A DNA stretch of 64,000 bases, from the NCBI RefSeq assembly GCF_003576645.1, contig NC_044925.1, forward strand, positions 3,860,551 to 3,924,550. Direction: 5' to 3'. Positions 36,201 to 48,194 of this stretch are shown here, piece by piece (position 1 is the stretch's first letter; each line of letters starts with the position of its first letter). Below the pieces are notes generated by a model. It saw only the letters and a list, made by a program, of their open reading frames with translations, ran no database searches and was not told the DNA's origin. This stretch comes from Ipomoea triloba. Lineage: Eukaryota; Streptophyta; Magnoliopsida; Solanales; Convolvulaceae. A program made the position numbers and the translations under genes.

Positions 36201-38460
36201 TTGGCCCAATAATCTAATAGACTATTAGAACATAGTATCAAAGCCTGTCCGGTCCACTTTGTCACTTGTGTTAACCCGGTGTTTGCCACCAGTAGTAATG
36301 AATATCAAATCCAAGGCAACTCCTCAAGTTTAGAAGGCATGAAATGAATATGTGCTATATTTCCCAAATTTTCAATTTTTATTGAACCAAGAGTTATAGA
36401 AAAGATTTACCTTGTAAAGCTCGACACATAAGACCTTTGAAAGTTTCATGTGAATCTTCATGAGTAACGTCATCAATGAGATACTTTCCAATTGCGACAT
36501 TAGCTTGCAATCCTGTTAGTTCTGCAATCTTTGCATTCCATCCATTGATTAAGCCAGAAGAATCAACACCAAAAATAGGAACTGTTGCTGTCTCGACCAA
36601 CCTGACCAGTTCCAATGCCATTGAACTAAGTTCATAGAACCTTGTGCCTTCGGAATCAGTCTGTTGGGGTGATGACACGCTTTTCATATAGTTCTCTCCA
36701 ATCCCTTGAAGAGAATCTCTCATTATGAGCTGTAAAGAATGAATAGCATTAATTTCTGAATCCTCCCAAGGGAGACTTTTGCTTTTCACCACTTCTAGAA
36801 AGGCAATGAATGAAGATCGGGGGTGCATTCTTCCACCATCATCTTTATCCTCGGGATGATGCTTAGCCCCTCCCCATTTAACTTCCTTTGCGGTGTGAGA
36901 CCTAAACCAGAATAGAAAATCCTTGGATGTAATTCTTGCAGTAGCCATGCCAGAAACTGCATCACCTAATAAGGGTGCTCCGGGATAGCCAGCATCCGAA
37001 AGACTATCCGTACTCAAACCTGTAGAATCCCCGTGATTATGTAGCAACCACTCTGCAATATCTTTAACTTGTGTCTCAGTTGGTGTTACACCAAGCAACC
37101 AACATTTCCCGTCATAATAGAGTGCAGCCCCATCACACCTCACGAGATCCATTATACTAGGAGTTTGCGTCACAATTCCAAATGGAGCATCTCGGAGAAG
37201 CATGTCACATAGTAAGGTTTGAGTGCGGAGAATTTTCTTTTCAGCCAATTGCGAGGCCAATTGAAGCTCCATATAAAGCTGAAGACTAAACGCCTGCATA
37301 AGGAACTCACACGCATAGCGAAGAGGGAAAGGAACGTAGCGAGCAGAAGTATGGTGGCACACTACCAATCCCCAAAGCTTCATGGACTCACTACTATTAA
37401 TAACAACAGCCATCACCAACGAGGCTATAGACCCCATGTTAGCCATATACTTGGTATGGCAGCCATGAGGCGATCTAAGAGTCGAATTGACCAAGCAAAG
37501 AGGCTGTTTTAGTTCTTCACTTTGAAAAACCTTAACGGGTTGTGCATTGCAATCACAGATCATCCTAACCCTGTTCTGCTTAAACAAGAAACGTGCCGCT
37601 TGAGGGATATCTGTTGCAGGATAGTGCAATCCTAAATAAGGCTCTAAGTCCGACCTCCTAATTTCGGACACAACCTCGCCATGACTGTCATCATGGAACT
37701 TATAAACCATTACCCTATCGTACCCGGTCAGCTTCTGTACATCCTCCACTACTGTGTCACACAATGTCCCTATATCTCCCCCAGGGAGTGACTGAAGCCT
37801 AGAAATAGCCCGGACGGCGAGTTTCTGTGATTGCACTGCCCCAGCAAGCAACAGTGCAGGATCAGCAGAGTTAGCAGGTTCCAAATCAATCACAATCCCT
37901 ACATCAATTCTGTGGAGTACAGCATAAAAAGGCTTTTGATTAGTCTTAGAATGTACCCAAATTGGGTTCAAAAGAGAAATTTCCCTAGATGCCACAGCCT
38001 TGGCCAAAGAAGCCCTTGAAGAAAGGGTGAAAAGAGTCCTGGCATCAATCCCAATCAAACTCATCCTCTCCGGAGGCTCAACACCACTCTTCAAACCCAG
38101 CAAATCAAAGCAATTCTCACTAAACCCTAGAATCTTGAAACTGGGTTCTTCAATTGCAAGCATACAACCAAAGGGTTGAATAAGCCCACCCCTCTGGATT
38201 CTTGATAAATAAGCAGTCATTTCTTCTTCAGTCACATTCTGTGGAGCACCAATAACAGACCTGGAGTAGTCAAAGGACTTACCAGACTCCCTAGACTGCT
38301 CAAACTCAGCCATTAGCTTCGCATCAGCATTGTACTGAGCTATGGCCTTGCCGGTGTTCAAGTTGCTAGTAGCAGACGAAGAAAAGGTCGCAGCTTTGGC
38401 ATAATTCTCCATTTTCTTGCTGCTTGTGGGTGGTTTGTTTTCCTGGCTTTGCAAATCCAT
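33233..38460 (-). CDS. PHYE: Phytochrome E photoreceptor, four exons
   Basis: Exons on the minus strand are 38460-36411, 35689-34885, 34148-33852 and 33476-33233; 3396 nt, 1131 residues, no internal stop. All introns are GT-AG in the positions usual for plant phytochromes. The red/far-red receptor has an N-terminal extension, a PAS region, and a GAF domain with PATDIP at 281-286. The bilin-binding Cys334 lies in the PHGCH motif. A PHY domain with WGGAKHH follows, then two PAS repeats (about 615-690 and 745-870) and a histidine-kinase-related end. At the H-box the sequence reads [10 protein letters not shown] with no phospho-acceptor His, as is usual in plant phytochromes. The match to phyE over phyB/D is by recall of family sequences (for example [16 protein letters not shown] and [12 protein letters not shown]). 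Phytochromes move to the nucleus in light and act with PIF factors. It appears functional. The start is the first ATG and fits the family's variable N-terminus. Confidence 0.97.
34533..34738. mobile_element. Small foldback element with palindromic minisatellite in PHYE intron 2
   Basis: The ends are inverted: CCCACCCCCTTCCCTGTC at the left and GACAGGGGGAAGGGGGTGGG at the right. Between them are about four degenerate units of roughly 37 bp, built of GTCTTCGTCT and its near-inverse AGACGAAGA, so the inside can also fold. Apparent open frames here are by-products of the repeat. No transposase is present. Confidence 0.7.
35950..36290 (+). mobile_element. LTR/TRIM remnant in PHYE intron 1, with an 81-bp tandem repeat
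   Basis: Two 81-bp units start at 35974 and 36055, each with GAGTTCCACATTGAAAAATAG. They are followed at 36230-36245 by AGTATCAAAGCC, a near match to the initiator-Met tRNA primer site TGGTATCAGAGC. This order (LTR, then primer site) suggests a short LTR element or TRIM. The second LTR and the outer ends were not found. Confidence 0.5.
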
Positions 38461-38800
38461 GGTGTGGGTTCTTGGAGGTGGGGGGTTTTGCTCATATACT
38501 CATGTGGGTTCACTCCTAGGAGTAGCTGACTGATGTGTACCATGACTGTGTATGTCCTTGATTCTCTTGTTTGAGTCTCCCCAAGTCTTGTTGGCTCACT
38601 CACTCACTTCCACTCCTTTTGCATCTGTGTGGTTTATGTTTTTCTCTTTCAATTGTGTGATTAAGACTCCATAAACGACACCATACAATCAAACAAATAT
38701 CTTTTTAGTACCATATTCCATGCCTCCAACTAATTTACTCACTTACTCCTCTTTCAAACCCTCCATTTACAAAACAAAGTAGAATAGATCAATTGGATTT
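38461..38800 (-). promoter_or_regulatory. PHYE upstream region
   Basis: This is the intergenic sequence directly upstream of the PHYE start codon and should hold the 5' UTR and core promoter. I cannot point to a convincing TATA box or light-response element. Confidence 0.35.
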
Positions 38801-39193
38801 TGAGCGGTAGATTATGGGTAATAGCAATATCAGAGTTACACACTTAATGTGGTAATCTCTTTAGAGTCCTCCCACCTAATAGGTGGAGATTGTGGATGGG
38901 TAGTCACAATGTAGAAGTTATACCTATTTAATGTGAGACTCCTTAGTTATACATATCTAATGTAGTAATGTGGTAACCTTTTTTGGAGGTTAAAAACAGG
39001 TCCTCTCACATAATGGGCAAAGATTCTGGGTGGATAGTCACGAATCACGATGTCAATCCTTATATTGAGGATCAGGGTCACTATGAATCCTGATCCAATA
39101 CACAGAATTTGACTTCATAAAGTACAGAATTAATGTTAATAATGAACAGAATTCATATTTATAATACACACACATAAACATGATATAATGAAT
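38801..39193. repeat. Decayed direct repeats upstream of PHYE
   Basis: Blocks with GTTATACCTATTTAATG, GGTGGA and GTAGTCACAATG-like words recur loosely here and again at 39540-39720. The hAT-like MITE at 39204-39400 sits between the two halves. This is probably an old tandem repeat of about 150 bp, now diverged. Confidence 0.4.
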
Positions 39194-39410
39194 ATGAATT
39201 CTAGGGGTATAAACGAGTCGAGCCGAGCTCGAGCTCGGCAATTTTCGAGATGCTCGCGAGCAGCTCATTTGTTCGAGCTCAAGTTTGAGCTTGAATTCAA
39301 GCTCGAGTTCAGGCTCGAACTCGAATTCGAGTTTAATTTTGAGCTCAAGCCGAGCTTTGACCAAGCGGTTCACGAGCCGCTCGACTCATTTACACCTTTA
39401 ATGAATTCTA
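39194..39410. mobile_element. hAT-like MITE rich in GAGCTCGA words
   Basis: The element at 39204-39400 (197 bp) is flanked by ATGAATTCTA at 39194-39203 and 39401-39410. Its ends are inverted (GGTATAAACGAGTCGAGC and GCTCGACTCATTTACACC). The interior is a run of self-complementary CGAGCTCGAG-like words, which also makes long accidental open frames. An 8-10 bp target duplication suits hAT. Confidence 0.8.
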
Positions 39411-40454
39411 TGCATTATGAACATGATCTGTGTATTATGTTAAGTGTTTATGTGTCATCAGCTATATAATTCTTTGCATTATGAACATGAATTATGTACT
39501 TTTTGAAGTCAAATTTTGTATATTGGACCAGAGTCTACGATATAAATTGCCTCACAATGTGAAAGTTATACCTACCTAATGCGATAGACTCCTTGGACAA
39601 TAGGCACTGGTCATCCCACTTAATGGACAGTAAATTATAGGTGGAAAGTGCAGTGTTGAGTTACACTTATCTAATGTGGTAGACTTCTTGAACACCAAAT
39701 ACTAGTCCTCACAAGCCACACGTAATGAGCACGATTGAATCATCGTGATTTATCTATCTATTATCATGTAAAAAGATCACTTACTTAATTGGGCTCTAAA
39801 TTTTTGTGTACAGTCAAAACAAGAATGGTTAAGTTGTACTTAGCAAGACAGATTAAAGCAGTTAATTAACCAAACTTTACAGAGAAGGAGGTGCATTGAA
39901 GCATAAAAGTTGAGTGATGTGAGTTGACAATGGCCACCTTGTTTTCACACACCGTGTCCAGCTGAGGAAGACAAGTGAGTAAATTGAATGGTGTGGGGCC
40001 ATAATGGATTTAAGCTTCAAAAATAGCAATCGTCCAACGTGGGTAAGGCTGGAAAATGAATAATACTATTGAGCTAGTACTTGATTTAGACTTGAATTTT
40101 AATTCGAGCAAATCTCATATATTAACTTTCAATGTTTAATAAAAGTGATTATTCATTAGAAAACTTATTAAATGACCTTTAAAAACAAAAAAAATAATAA
40201 TAATAATGAAATTACTCTAAATTCCTAGCCTATGGACTATGGTGCTAACGCATCCATTTTAGGGCCTACTTATTCTTAAAACAATCGTTAGTGGAGAGTT
40301 GACGTGCGACGGGTACCATTTCGTCTGTCTAATTCTCGTTATGTGTAATTTTATGTATTCTTATGTGTAACTATGTGTATTCTATTAAGTATTTATGTGT
40401 ATTCTATTATACAGTCTTGTACATTAGTAATTGCATTACCATATCTCATGAAAC
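39411..40454. other. AT-rich intergenic sequence
   Basis: Apart from the decayed repeats at 39540-39720, I see nothing that looks like a gene or a defined repeat. Confidence 0.4.
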
Positions 40455-40960
40455 ATGAATGCTAATACTTAGGGTGTTACAGTTGGTATCAGAGCGGTAA
40501 ACTTCGTTGGGATAGGTGTTACCAAGTGGTAAAAAAGCCTAACTTAGAAATTTGGTTATAAGTAAAATTTGGTAATAAAGCCTAACTAATAGGAATGCTA
40601 ATACTTAGGGTGTTACAGTTGATATAAAGCCTAACTTAGGAATTTGGTTACAGTAAATCCGCAATGAGGAAGTGTGATATTGCATATCATTGCATATATA
40701 TTTATTTTGATTATTTGTGGATTACACTAATATGTTGAAAATTGTGGATTATTGAGTTTTGGATGACTAAATATTTTTCTATGGCTTGATTTTTGGTAGT
40801 TGGTTTTAGCCTGTGCGTTTGAGTATAAGAGATATACTTGAACGTGGCATAACGCTCCTTTTTCCTTTTGTTAGTATTTAAAAGCTTTCGTTGTTGTATA
40901 GTTGAATTGTAATATAAAAAAAAATTCTCGTATTTTCGTAAGAGGAAAAAGTGGGGTGTT
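40455..40960 (+). mobile_element. LTR ends with initiator-Met primer-binding site
   Basis: A sequence ending GGGTGTTACA (to 40481) is followed two bases later by TGGTATCAGAGC (40484-40495), the complement of the plant initiator-Met tRNA 3' end and the usual primer site of many LTR retrotransposons. A decayed second copy occurs at 40592-40630. A further LTR end finishes at about 40960 (GTGGGGTGTTACA), whose preceding 150 bases resemble the LTR end at 45150-45303. Confidence 0.65.
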
Positions 40961-42660
40961 ACATTTATGATGCTCCTATTTGCAAATAGGACCATGAGTT
41001 GAAGTATGGAAATATTGAAAAAGAAAGTGTATGATATGCATTCTATCTTTGTTATTAAAAATGTCATGTTAAGTATGATGAGTAGAATCATCTATGTGTT
41101 TATTGCTTGTGCATTTATTTGCAACCTCATGCCTATGTCCATATTTACCAAATCTGCATATGTTGCATAAAAGACTATGTTATTGTCGTGAAAACTTAGG
41201 AGAATGAATACATGTGTATTATAAATATATTTCCGCATTAAAACCTCTTTTTAATCTATATCTATATACTAGTTTGATTTCATGTGCATATAAAACCATA
41301 TAAGTGTCTTATTCTCCATTTTTTGGGATCTATTATGAAGAAATGTTTTAAAGATTATATTACCAAACTTTTTAAGAAAGGGGATCTAACAAAATATATA
41401 TTTTTGGAGGACCCGAATGGAATGATGAAATGACATGATGTCATGATATGATAAATTGATGACATGAAATCCAGTAGAAAAATCCTGAATTATGTAGAAA
41501 AGTGGCTTGGTAGAAAAATTCTAGGCTTACTTTAGGGCTTGAGCTATTATTCGCTGGGCTTGGAATCCTAGTTAGGGGGTGTGCACACTTAAGGTAGCGG
41601 TCTTGATTTCACATGTAATTTATGAGTTATGATGAGTTATATGGGAGCAGATCTTCAAGACTCGGTCCTTGTTGGGGTCATACACACATGGTGGTGACCT
41701 CACTTCCCTTCATGTATGAGAACGATAAAAGTATATGATGAAAGGTTTCCTCCAATATTATTATAAAGGAATTGAATGACTTTTTTCTTATGATATGGTT
41801 ATAGATCCCAAGTAAAGTATTGAGAAAGTATACTTATATTTTTGGTTATGAGCCATCTCTCACTCTTGATGATGAGTATGATACTTATGCATTATGATTT
41901 GAGTAAACCATTTCTTTACCTTGCTAGCATAAATAAATTCTTCATTATGTTATAGTTATTCTTATTATTTAGACTCCATTCACTCAAGCATCAAAACGTT
42001 TTCTAAATACATTCATAATCATGCGAGTATGATCCATGTGACTTAATTTGAGCCGGACATGCTATGTATGCAATCTCTTCAATGAATATGTCATTTGATA
42101 TTGCATTCTCATGAAGCTATATGATATTTAGTATTGTACATCCATGATTCTATATGATGCCTAGTATTGTATATCCATGATTCTACATGATATCTAGTAT
42201 GGTATATTCTATGAAATTATATATTGCAAGTTGATGTATAATGTGAGTATGTGTATCAAACCTCAAGTTTTTCAATCTATGTATATATAAACTATTTTAC
42301 AAGGTGTAGTGGTTTATACTTAGCAATTATACTAATCGGGTGTTTTCTACTTGTTTTACTTAACCCATTTCAGGATCCGGATGATTTGAGTCGAGTGCGC
42401 TAGAGGAGTAGATTAAGTTATCTTGTTTTTTAATCTAGCTCCTAGGTAGTTTGTCTAGCGTTGGCTATATTTTGCAGAGCATGTAATGACTCTAATGTTT
42501 AGTTTTCCTTTTAGACTTACTTTATGAGTTTTGTATGGTGGTGCATAGACCCCGGGCCTTTGACCCCTTGTGAATATAACTAGGAATGTGAATGTTTAAT
42601 TTGATGATTTAGCCTTGTAGCTATCCCTGTATGATAGCTACGGCAGTAGCATCCCCTTAT
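40961..42660 (+). mobile_element. Decayed LTR retrotransposon sequence
   Basis: This contains scattered similarity to the 3.5-kb LTR family, for example GGTGTGCACACTTAAGGTA at 41578-41597, matching the reverse complement of the block at 9117-9133. No gag or pol frame survives. It is cut on its right by the younger solo LTR at 42666. Confidence 0.45.
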
Positions 42661-45308
42661 GTTATTGTAACCCCTCGGTTTTTCCGACAAAGTTAGGGTT
42701 CGAAAAATATTTTTTTTAGGCTATAATATTTATGAGGTGATCTCTCGGTACTTCAGAAGGATTTTTATAAGTGAGACTAGTTATTAATAAGCTGCGATCT
42801 ACGTACCGGTCACGAACCGTAAAATGTTAAAGGATGCTTATACAGTTCGAATTTTCCTAAAGATTAGATTATTAAGTATCATACGATTAAGCCTGAACTT
42901 CTAGTTAGTTCAAGTAAAAATTTAAATGGACTGTAAGGGATAAATTGTTACGAACCTTGTACCTATATTTCGCGAGATACCGAAAAATTCCCAATTTGAG
43001 GGATTAGCGACGGGATTATTTTTAGAATAATTTTGGTGTTAGAATTTTCCCGAATTAAGCCATGATCCTCCGAACTTTTATCTGATTTGAACCCGAACTG
43101 GCAAAGATTAGATTTTTTTCTTCTTCAAGGAGCCATAGGGTATTGACATGTGGCATAACCCCAAGTGGATGATCACAATTAATGAAGCATTTAATGCTAG
43201 CATTAATGAGGTATGGGAATGTTGCACTTTGTTGCTTGATCTTCAAGACATAATCTACACTATCACACTCATCTTTCTCTCTCACTTTCGAACACACAAG
43301 GAAGAAGAGGAGGAAAAATATTAGTCTTCCATATTTGTGATCTAAGAACTCCTTAGGCATTTCTTCAACTCCAAGAACTCTACTATAGGTAAGAACTTCG
43401 GTTTTGTTCGGTTCAATCCCTCCTAAGACTTAAGCTTGGACTTAAGATTTATGAAAACATTGTATTATGGTGTTTTGTTAGGATCTTTGGTGAAGGAATC
43501 CAAGGAAGGCATCATCAACTTGTACGGTTTTTAAGGTTTCTACAAAGGTAAGGAATCCCTTAAGTTGATTTAGTCACTTGAAGGTGAACAAATGCTAGTA
43601 AATTATGTGACTAGGAATTTTATGCGAAAATTATGTGTTAAGTTGTGGATCTACTAGTTGACTCAAGAAACCACACTTTGGATTTTTGGTAATTTTTGTA
43701 TACATGTTCATAGCTAATTTATGCATGTATATGTTGTATTTATGCCCATATAGGCTTATACTTGTGAAAATAGTGAAAAGAAATCAGGATAGATTCTGGC
43801 AGTAACTTCCGAGATTTATTGGGAAAAATTGGTAAGGTATTTTGATCCTATTTTTTTTAGGCATGTAGTTCTATAAGTGTAGAACCCGCATATAAAATTT
43901 CATAATGATCGGAGTAGTATAAGTACGGTTTTCGAATTTTTTTCCAAAACTGGTCCAGAGAGAAAAATATTCTGGACAGCACACTGCCAAGGGCAAAAAG
44001 GAAATTTTCTGTGTTTATTCGTGGATCAAAATGACCAAAACTTTTTATGGACATCAAGTACTATAAGTTGGGGTTCTACCATAAAAATTTCAAGTGAAAA
44101 AGAGTTCGGGAACTATTTTTACCGGCTCAATCTTTCGGACTGCGCCAACTGAAATCTTCTGGCAGAGAGGCTGGACGCGGTCCGGACGCCTGCGTCCGCT
44201 GGTGCGGCCAGCCGCGAGTCCGCGCGACGCGGACTCGTTTTCGACTTGTTTTTGACCAAACTTCTCCCCGATGTTTTTAATCCCGAGTACTGCGATGTTT
44301 TGAAGGCCTACGGGCAATCGGGTGAATTTTTGAAGACTCAAATATTATTTTTGTGCATTATAATTACTAATTTAGAGAAAAATGGTGTTTTAAGAATTAT
44401 CGTGACTCTCGTACTTGGATTTTCGTAATAGAAATAACGTTAACTAATATGTGTATTTTGGGGAATATATTCGAGCAAGTGTGATGGTTTTTGAGTCGTG
44501 TGAATATAATGAATGGTGAGGGGTTCTGTATGAATTGTTCATACTGCATAGCGAAGTCTATTCGCTAAGTGAATGGTGAGATTTTGTATGATTTATTCAT
44601 ACTGCAGAGCGAAGTCTATTCGCTGAGTGAATGGTGAGATTTTGTATGATTTATTCATACTGCAGAGCGAAGTCTATTCGCTGAGTGAAGTGTGAGATTT
44701 TGTATGATTTATTCATACTGCAGAGCGAAGTCTATTCGCTGAGTGAAGTGTGAGATTTTGTATGATTTATTCATACTGCAGAGCGAAGTCTATTCGCTGA
44801 GTGAAGTGTGAGATTTTGTATGATTTANNNNNNNNNNNNNNNNNNNNNNNNNNNNNNNNNNNNNNNNNNNNNNNNNNNNNNNNNNNNNNNNNNNNNNNNN
44901 NNNNNNNNNNNNNNNNNNNNNNNNTTTTCGAAACCTTTGTTTACTTTCGAGTGACAATGGATTTCCTTACTTAGCCGTCGCGCTAACTACACTTCATTGT
45001 GTCCTTTATTAGATGCAGTCTAGCGTGGGCCCCTATGGCCGATGAGCTCTGAATAGGATGGAGTCGAGGTTGAAGACTACTCTATCCTAGAATAGACACT
45101 CGGGAAGGATTAGTTTCATATGTACACTTTTGAATGTTGATGAGGTTGTTTGAGGTTGTAAGTTTAGCCTTAACGTTTGGGTATAGGAGTGATACCTAAG
45201 CGTGGCGGTAACACCTAGTTTTCTGCTGATAAGATGTAAGCTTCCGCAATGTATTATTAGGGATTTTGTAATAAATCCAAGATGTGAAAATTGAGGTGTT
45301 ACAGTTAT
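42661..45308 (+). mobile_element. Solo LTR of the 3.5-kb family with GTTAT target duplication
   Basis: The LTR at 42666-45303 starts TGTAACCCC and ends GGTGTTACA, with GTTAT on both sides (42661-42665 and 45304-45308). It is homologous, in reverse orientation, to 7908-15374: compare 42770-43060 with 15000-15260, and 43690-44100 with 13930-14350. An N gap at 44828-44924 interrupts a tandem array, so its true length is unknown. No internal domain remains. Confidence 0.85.
44530..44924. repeat. Tandem array of a 60-bp unit inside the LTR, running into a gap
   Basis: At least five units carrying TTCATACTGCAGAGCG followed by AAGTCTATTCGCT repeat with a period of about 60 bp, up to the gap at 44828-44924. 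The other LTR of this family has only two units (9182-9262). The array is probably longer in reality than shown, since the gap opens inside a unit. Confidence 0.85.
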
Positions 45309-47271
45309 GGGCTTTATCAATTCAATGATAATAGCCAGTTGGGCTTAATCATTTAATTATGCTTTAAGTTTTAATCCATTAAATCCTAGGCTTGTAAGTA
45401 AATTTGGGAGTGTTACACCTACCACCTAGACAACTACCAAAGACTAACTTATACAACACTAGTTACATTTGGTTATTTATGACAATTATAATCTAACCGA
45501 TCTTAATATATGATAAGTACATAATTGTTCATATTTATACCTTATATTTAATTTTGTTTTTCTTTTGAGTTGTTACAATTGCATCCAAAATGATCCTTAT
45601 TTGCTCTATTTGATCATTTAGGTACAATTATTTATCTTTGAATTTGCCAAGCACCTTGTGCTCAGATGGCATGTAGTGACTCTCTCATATGGAAGGTCAT
45701 GAGACCTCGCCTCAGTGGATGTGATATTGACTCATTGTGCTTCAATCGGATTTTTTGGTCATTTTGGATGAAAATGGAGTTAAATGAGAGCCCATGTGAA
45801 GTAAAGAAGAGGACTAAAATACTTCCAAGAGAGACAAAGAATGGTATTTTCAATAGTCTTGATCATTTGGACAAACTAAGACAAAAGTGAAGCAAAATGG
45901 CATGAAGTTGCATTATATTTCTCGCTCAACAAGATCACTACTCAGACGATCTCCAACCGATGAGCCAAACCACCAATTTNNNNNNNNNNNNNNNNNNNNN
46001 NNNNNNNNNNNNNNNNNNNNNNNNNNNNNNNNNNNNNNNNNNNNNNNNNNNNNNNCGTGTTGTGTTTCCCACTTTGAATTAAATGAAAATTTTCAGTAAT
46101 AGAAGTATTATGTGCTGATGTCACTTATATACTGCGCTGCACTGTTTTACTGTTAAATACTTGCAGGTAGATTGCGACCGTTGGGTAACGGTTATCTTTT
46201 TCTAATTATTATATTGTGTTCAAAACCTTTGTTTACTTTCGAGTGACAATGGATTTCCTTACTTAGCCGTCGCGCTAACTACACTTCATTGTGTCCTTTA
46301 TTAGATGCAGTCTAGCGTGGGCCCCTATGGCCGATGAGCTCTGAATAGGATGGAGTCGAGGTTGAAGACTACTCTATCCTAGAATAGACACTCGGGAAGG
46401 ATTAGTTTCATATGTACACTTTTGAATGTTGATGAGGTTGTTTGAGGTTGTAAGTTTAGCCTTAACGTTTGGGTATAGGAGTGATACCTAAGCGTGGCGG
46501 TAACACCTAGTTTTCTGCTGATAAGATGTAAGCTTCCGCAATGTATTATTAGGGATTTTGTAATAAATCCAAGATGTGAAAATTGAGGTGTTACAGTTAT
46601 GGGCTTTATCAATTCAATGATAATAGCCAGTTGGGCTTAATCATTTAATTATGCTTTAAGTTTTAATCCATTAAATCCTAGGCTTGTAAGTAAATTTGGG
46701 AGTGTTACACCTACCACCTAGACAACTACCAAAGACTAACTTATACAACACTAGTTACATTTGGTTATTTATGACAATTATAATCTAACCGATCTTAATA
46801 TATGATAAGTACATAATTGTTCATATTTATACCTTATATTTAATTTTGTTTTTCTTTTGAGTTGTTACAATTGCATCCAAAATGATCCTTATTTGCTCTA
46901 TTTGATCATTTAGGTACAATTATTTATCTTTGAATTTGCCAAGCACCTTGTGCTCAGATGGCATGTAGTGACTCTCTCATATGGAAGGTCATGAGACCTC
47001 GCCTCAGTGGATGTGATATTGACTCATTGTGCTTCAATCGGATTTTTTGGTCATTTTGGATGAAAATGGAGTTAAATGAGAGCCCATGTGAAGTAAAGAA
47101 GAGGACTAAAATACTTCCAAGAGAGACAAAGAATGGTATTTTCAATAGTCTTGATCATTTGGACAAACTAAGACAAAAGTGAAGCAAAATGGCATGAAGT
47201 TGCATTATATTTCTCGCTCAACAAGATCACTACTCAGACGATCTCCAACCGATGAGCCAAACCACCAATTT
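44931..47271. repeat. 1.05-kb perfect duplicate beside an N gap (assembly join)
   Basis: Positions about 44931-45979 and 46223-47271 are the same at an offset of 1292, and the left copy stops exactly at the N gap 45980-46055. The copy includes the end of the solo LTR, its target duplication and about 670 bases of flank. It is best read as overlapping contigs laid end to end. The right copy continues into unique sequence and should be taken as real. Confidence 0.85.
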
Positions 47272-47851
47272 GGAGTGGAATATGGTGTTGTTGCGCTCTA
47301 ATGAAGGTGCCATCGCACCAAAAAATGGCGCAACATGAACAATGCAGCGCCATATTTTGCGTTGCACTGTTCATGCTGCGCCATTTTTGGTGCGACTTTT
47401 TTTCCCCATATTGTCCCTTGTCTTTATTTGTAATTCCTTTTATGTCCTTAGTTTAGTTTTAATGTATTTGTATCTTTTGTTAAATTGTTAAATATAAATT
47501 TTATATTATTAAAAATTAATTATATCATTTGAAAGATCTCATCAAGACGATTAAAACAAAACTAATATTGAATACATATTAAATAAAAATGAAAGTATAT
47601 AAAGCATAATTTTAACAAAGTTTAATATTTAAAGATAATACAAAGTCTTAAAATAATATTTACATTATAATTATATTTTATATTAAAATATTTAAAGATA
47701 ATACAAAGTCTTAATTTATGAGAAAACAAATTATTTTAGTAAAGAAATAAAATTTGGTGTAATGGGTTGGAGATAGAAAAAATTTGGTGTAAGAATATGC
47801 TAGGAATATTCCTTTTGGGGTAGAATTTGGTGTAGAGGGTTGGAGGCGGCC
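47237..47851. mobile_element. MITE-like element with an internal hairpin
   Basis: The ends are inverted (ATCTCCAACC at 47239, GGTTGGAG at 47838) and both flanks carry CTCAG. Near the left end, at about 47312-47395, is a hairpin of GCACCAAAAAATGGCGCA and its inverse, with ACATGAACAATGCA-like arms. The rest is AT-rich. Its superfamily is not certain; the ends recall a common plant MITE type. Confidence 0.6.
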
Positions 47852-48194
47852 TCAGTATTTTGACTTTATTTTAATATATAAATGTTCAAATCAAGTGATT
47901 CTTATTCCATTGGAAAGAAAACTTGAAAAGCTACAACTTTTATGAAGAACATAGTTGGTTTAGCTCTCTTAAAAGTTCAGTTTCACAAAATTTTAATCCT
48001 TGAGGACAAGGATCAAATTAAGGCCGGGGAAGAAAATGTCATGATCCCACTAGTAAAATTGTTGTGTTTGAGCTCATCAGTGACGTCATCAGCAATAGGA
48101 GATGGCACCGTGGCTCTTGAATAATATTGACATGATTTAATAATTTTGAATAATATAATCAAGAATGTGTTAATATAATTATGTTTTCTAGAAA

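Noticed and set aside
37219..37512. Plus-strand frame of 97 codons in PHYE exon 1
   Set aside because: It is antisense to the conserved GAF/PHY coding sequence and has no support of its own.
39053..39469. Glu/Leu-rich frames on both strands
   Set aside because: They come from self-complementary GAGCTCGA repeats of a MITE.
45666..45890. A 74-codon frame (MACSDSLIWKVMRPRL) repeated at 46958-47182, and its antisense frame
   Set aside because: The copy is an assembly duplicate, and the region lies between an LTR and a MITE. I see no motif, splice structure or family resemblance; it could be a retrotransposon fragment but is not supported as a gene.
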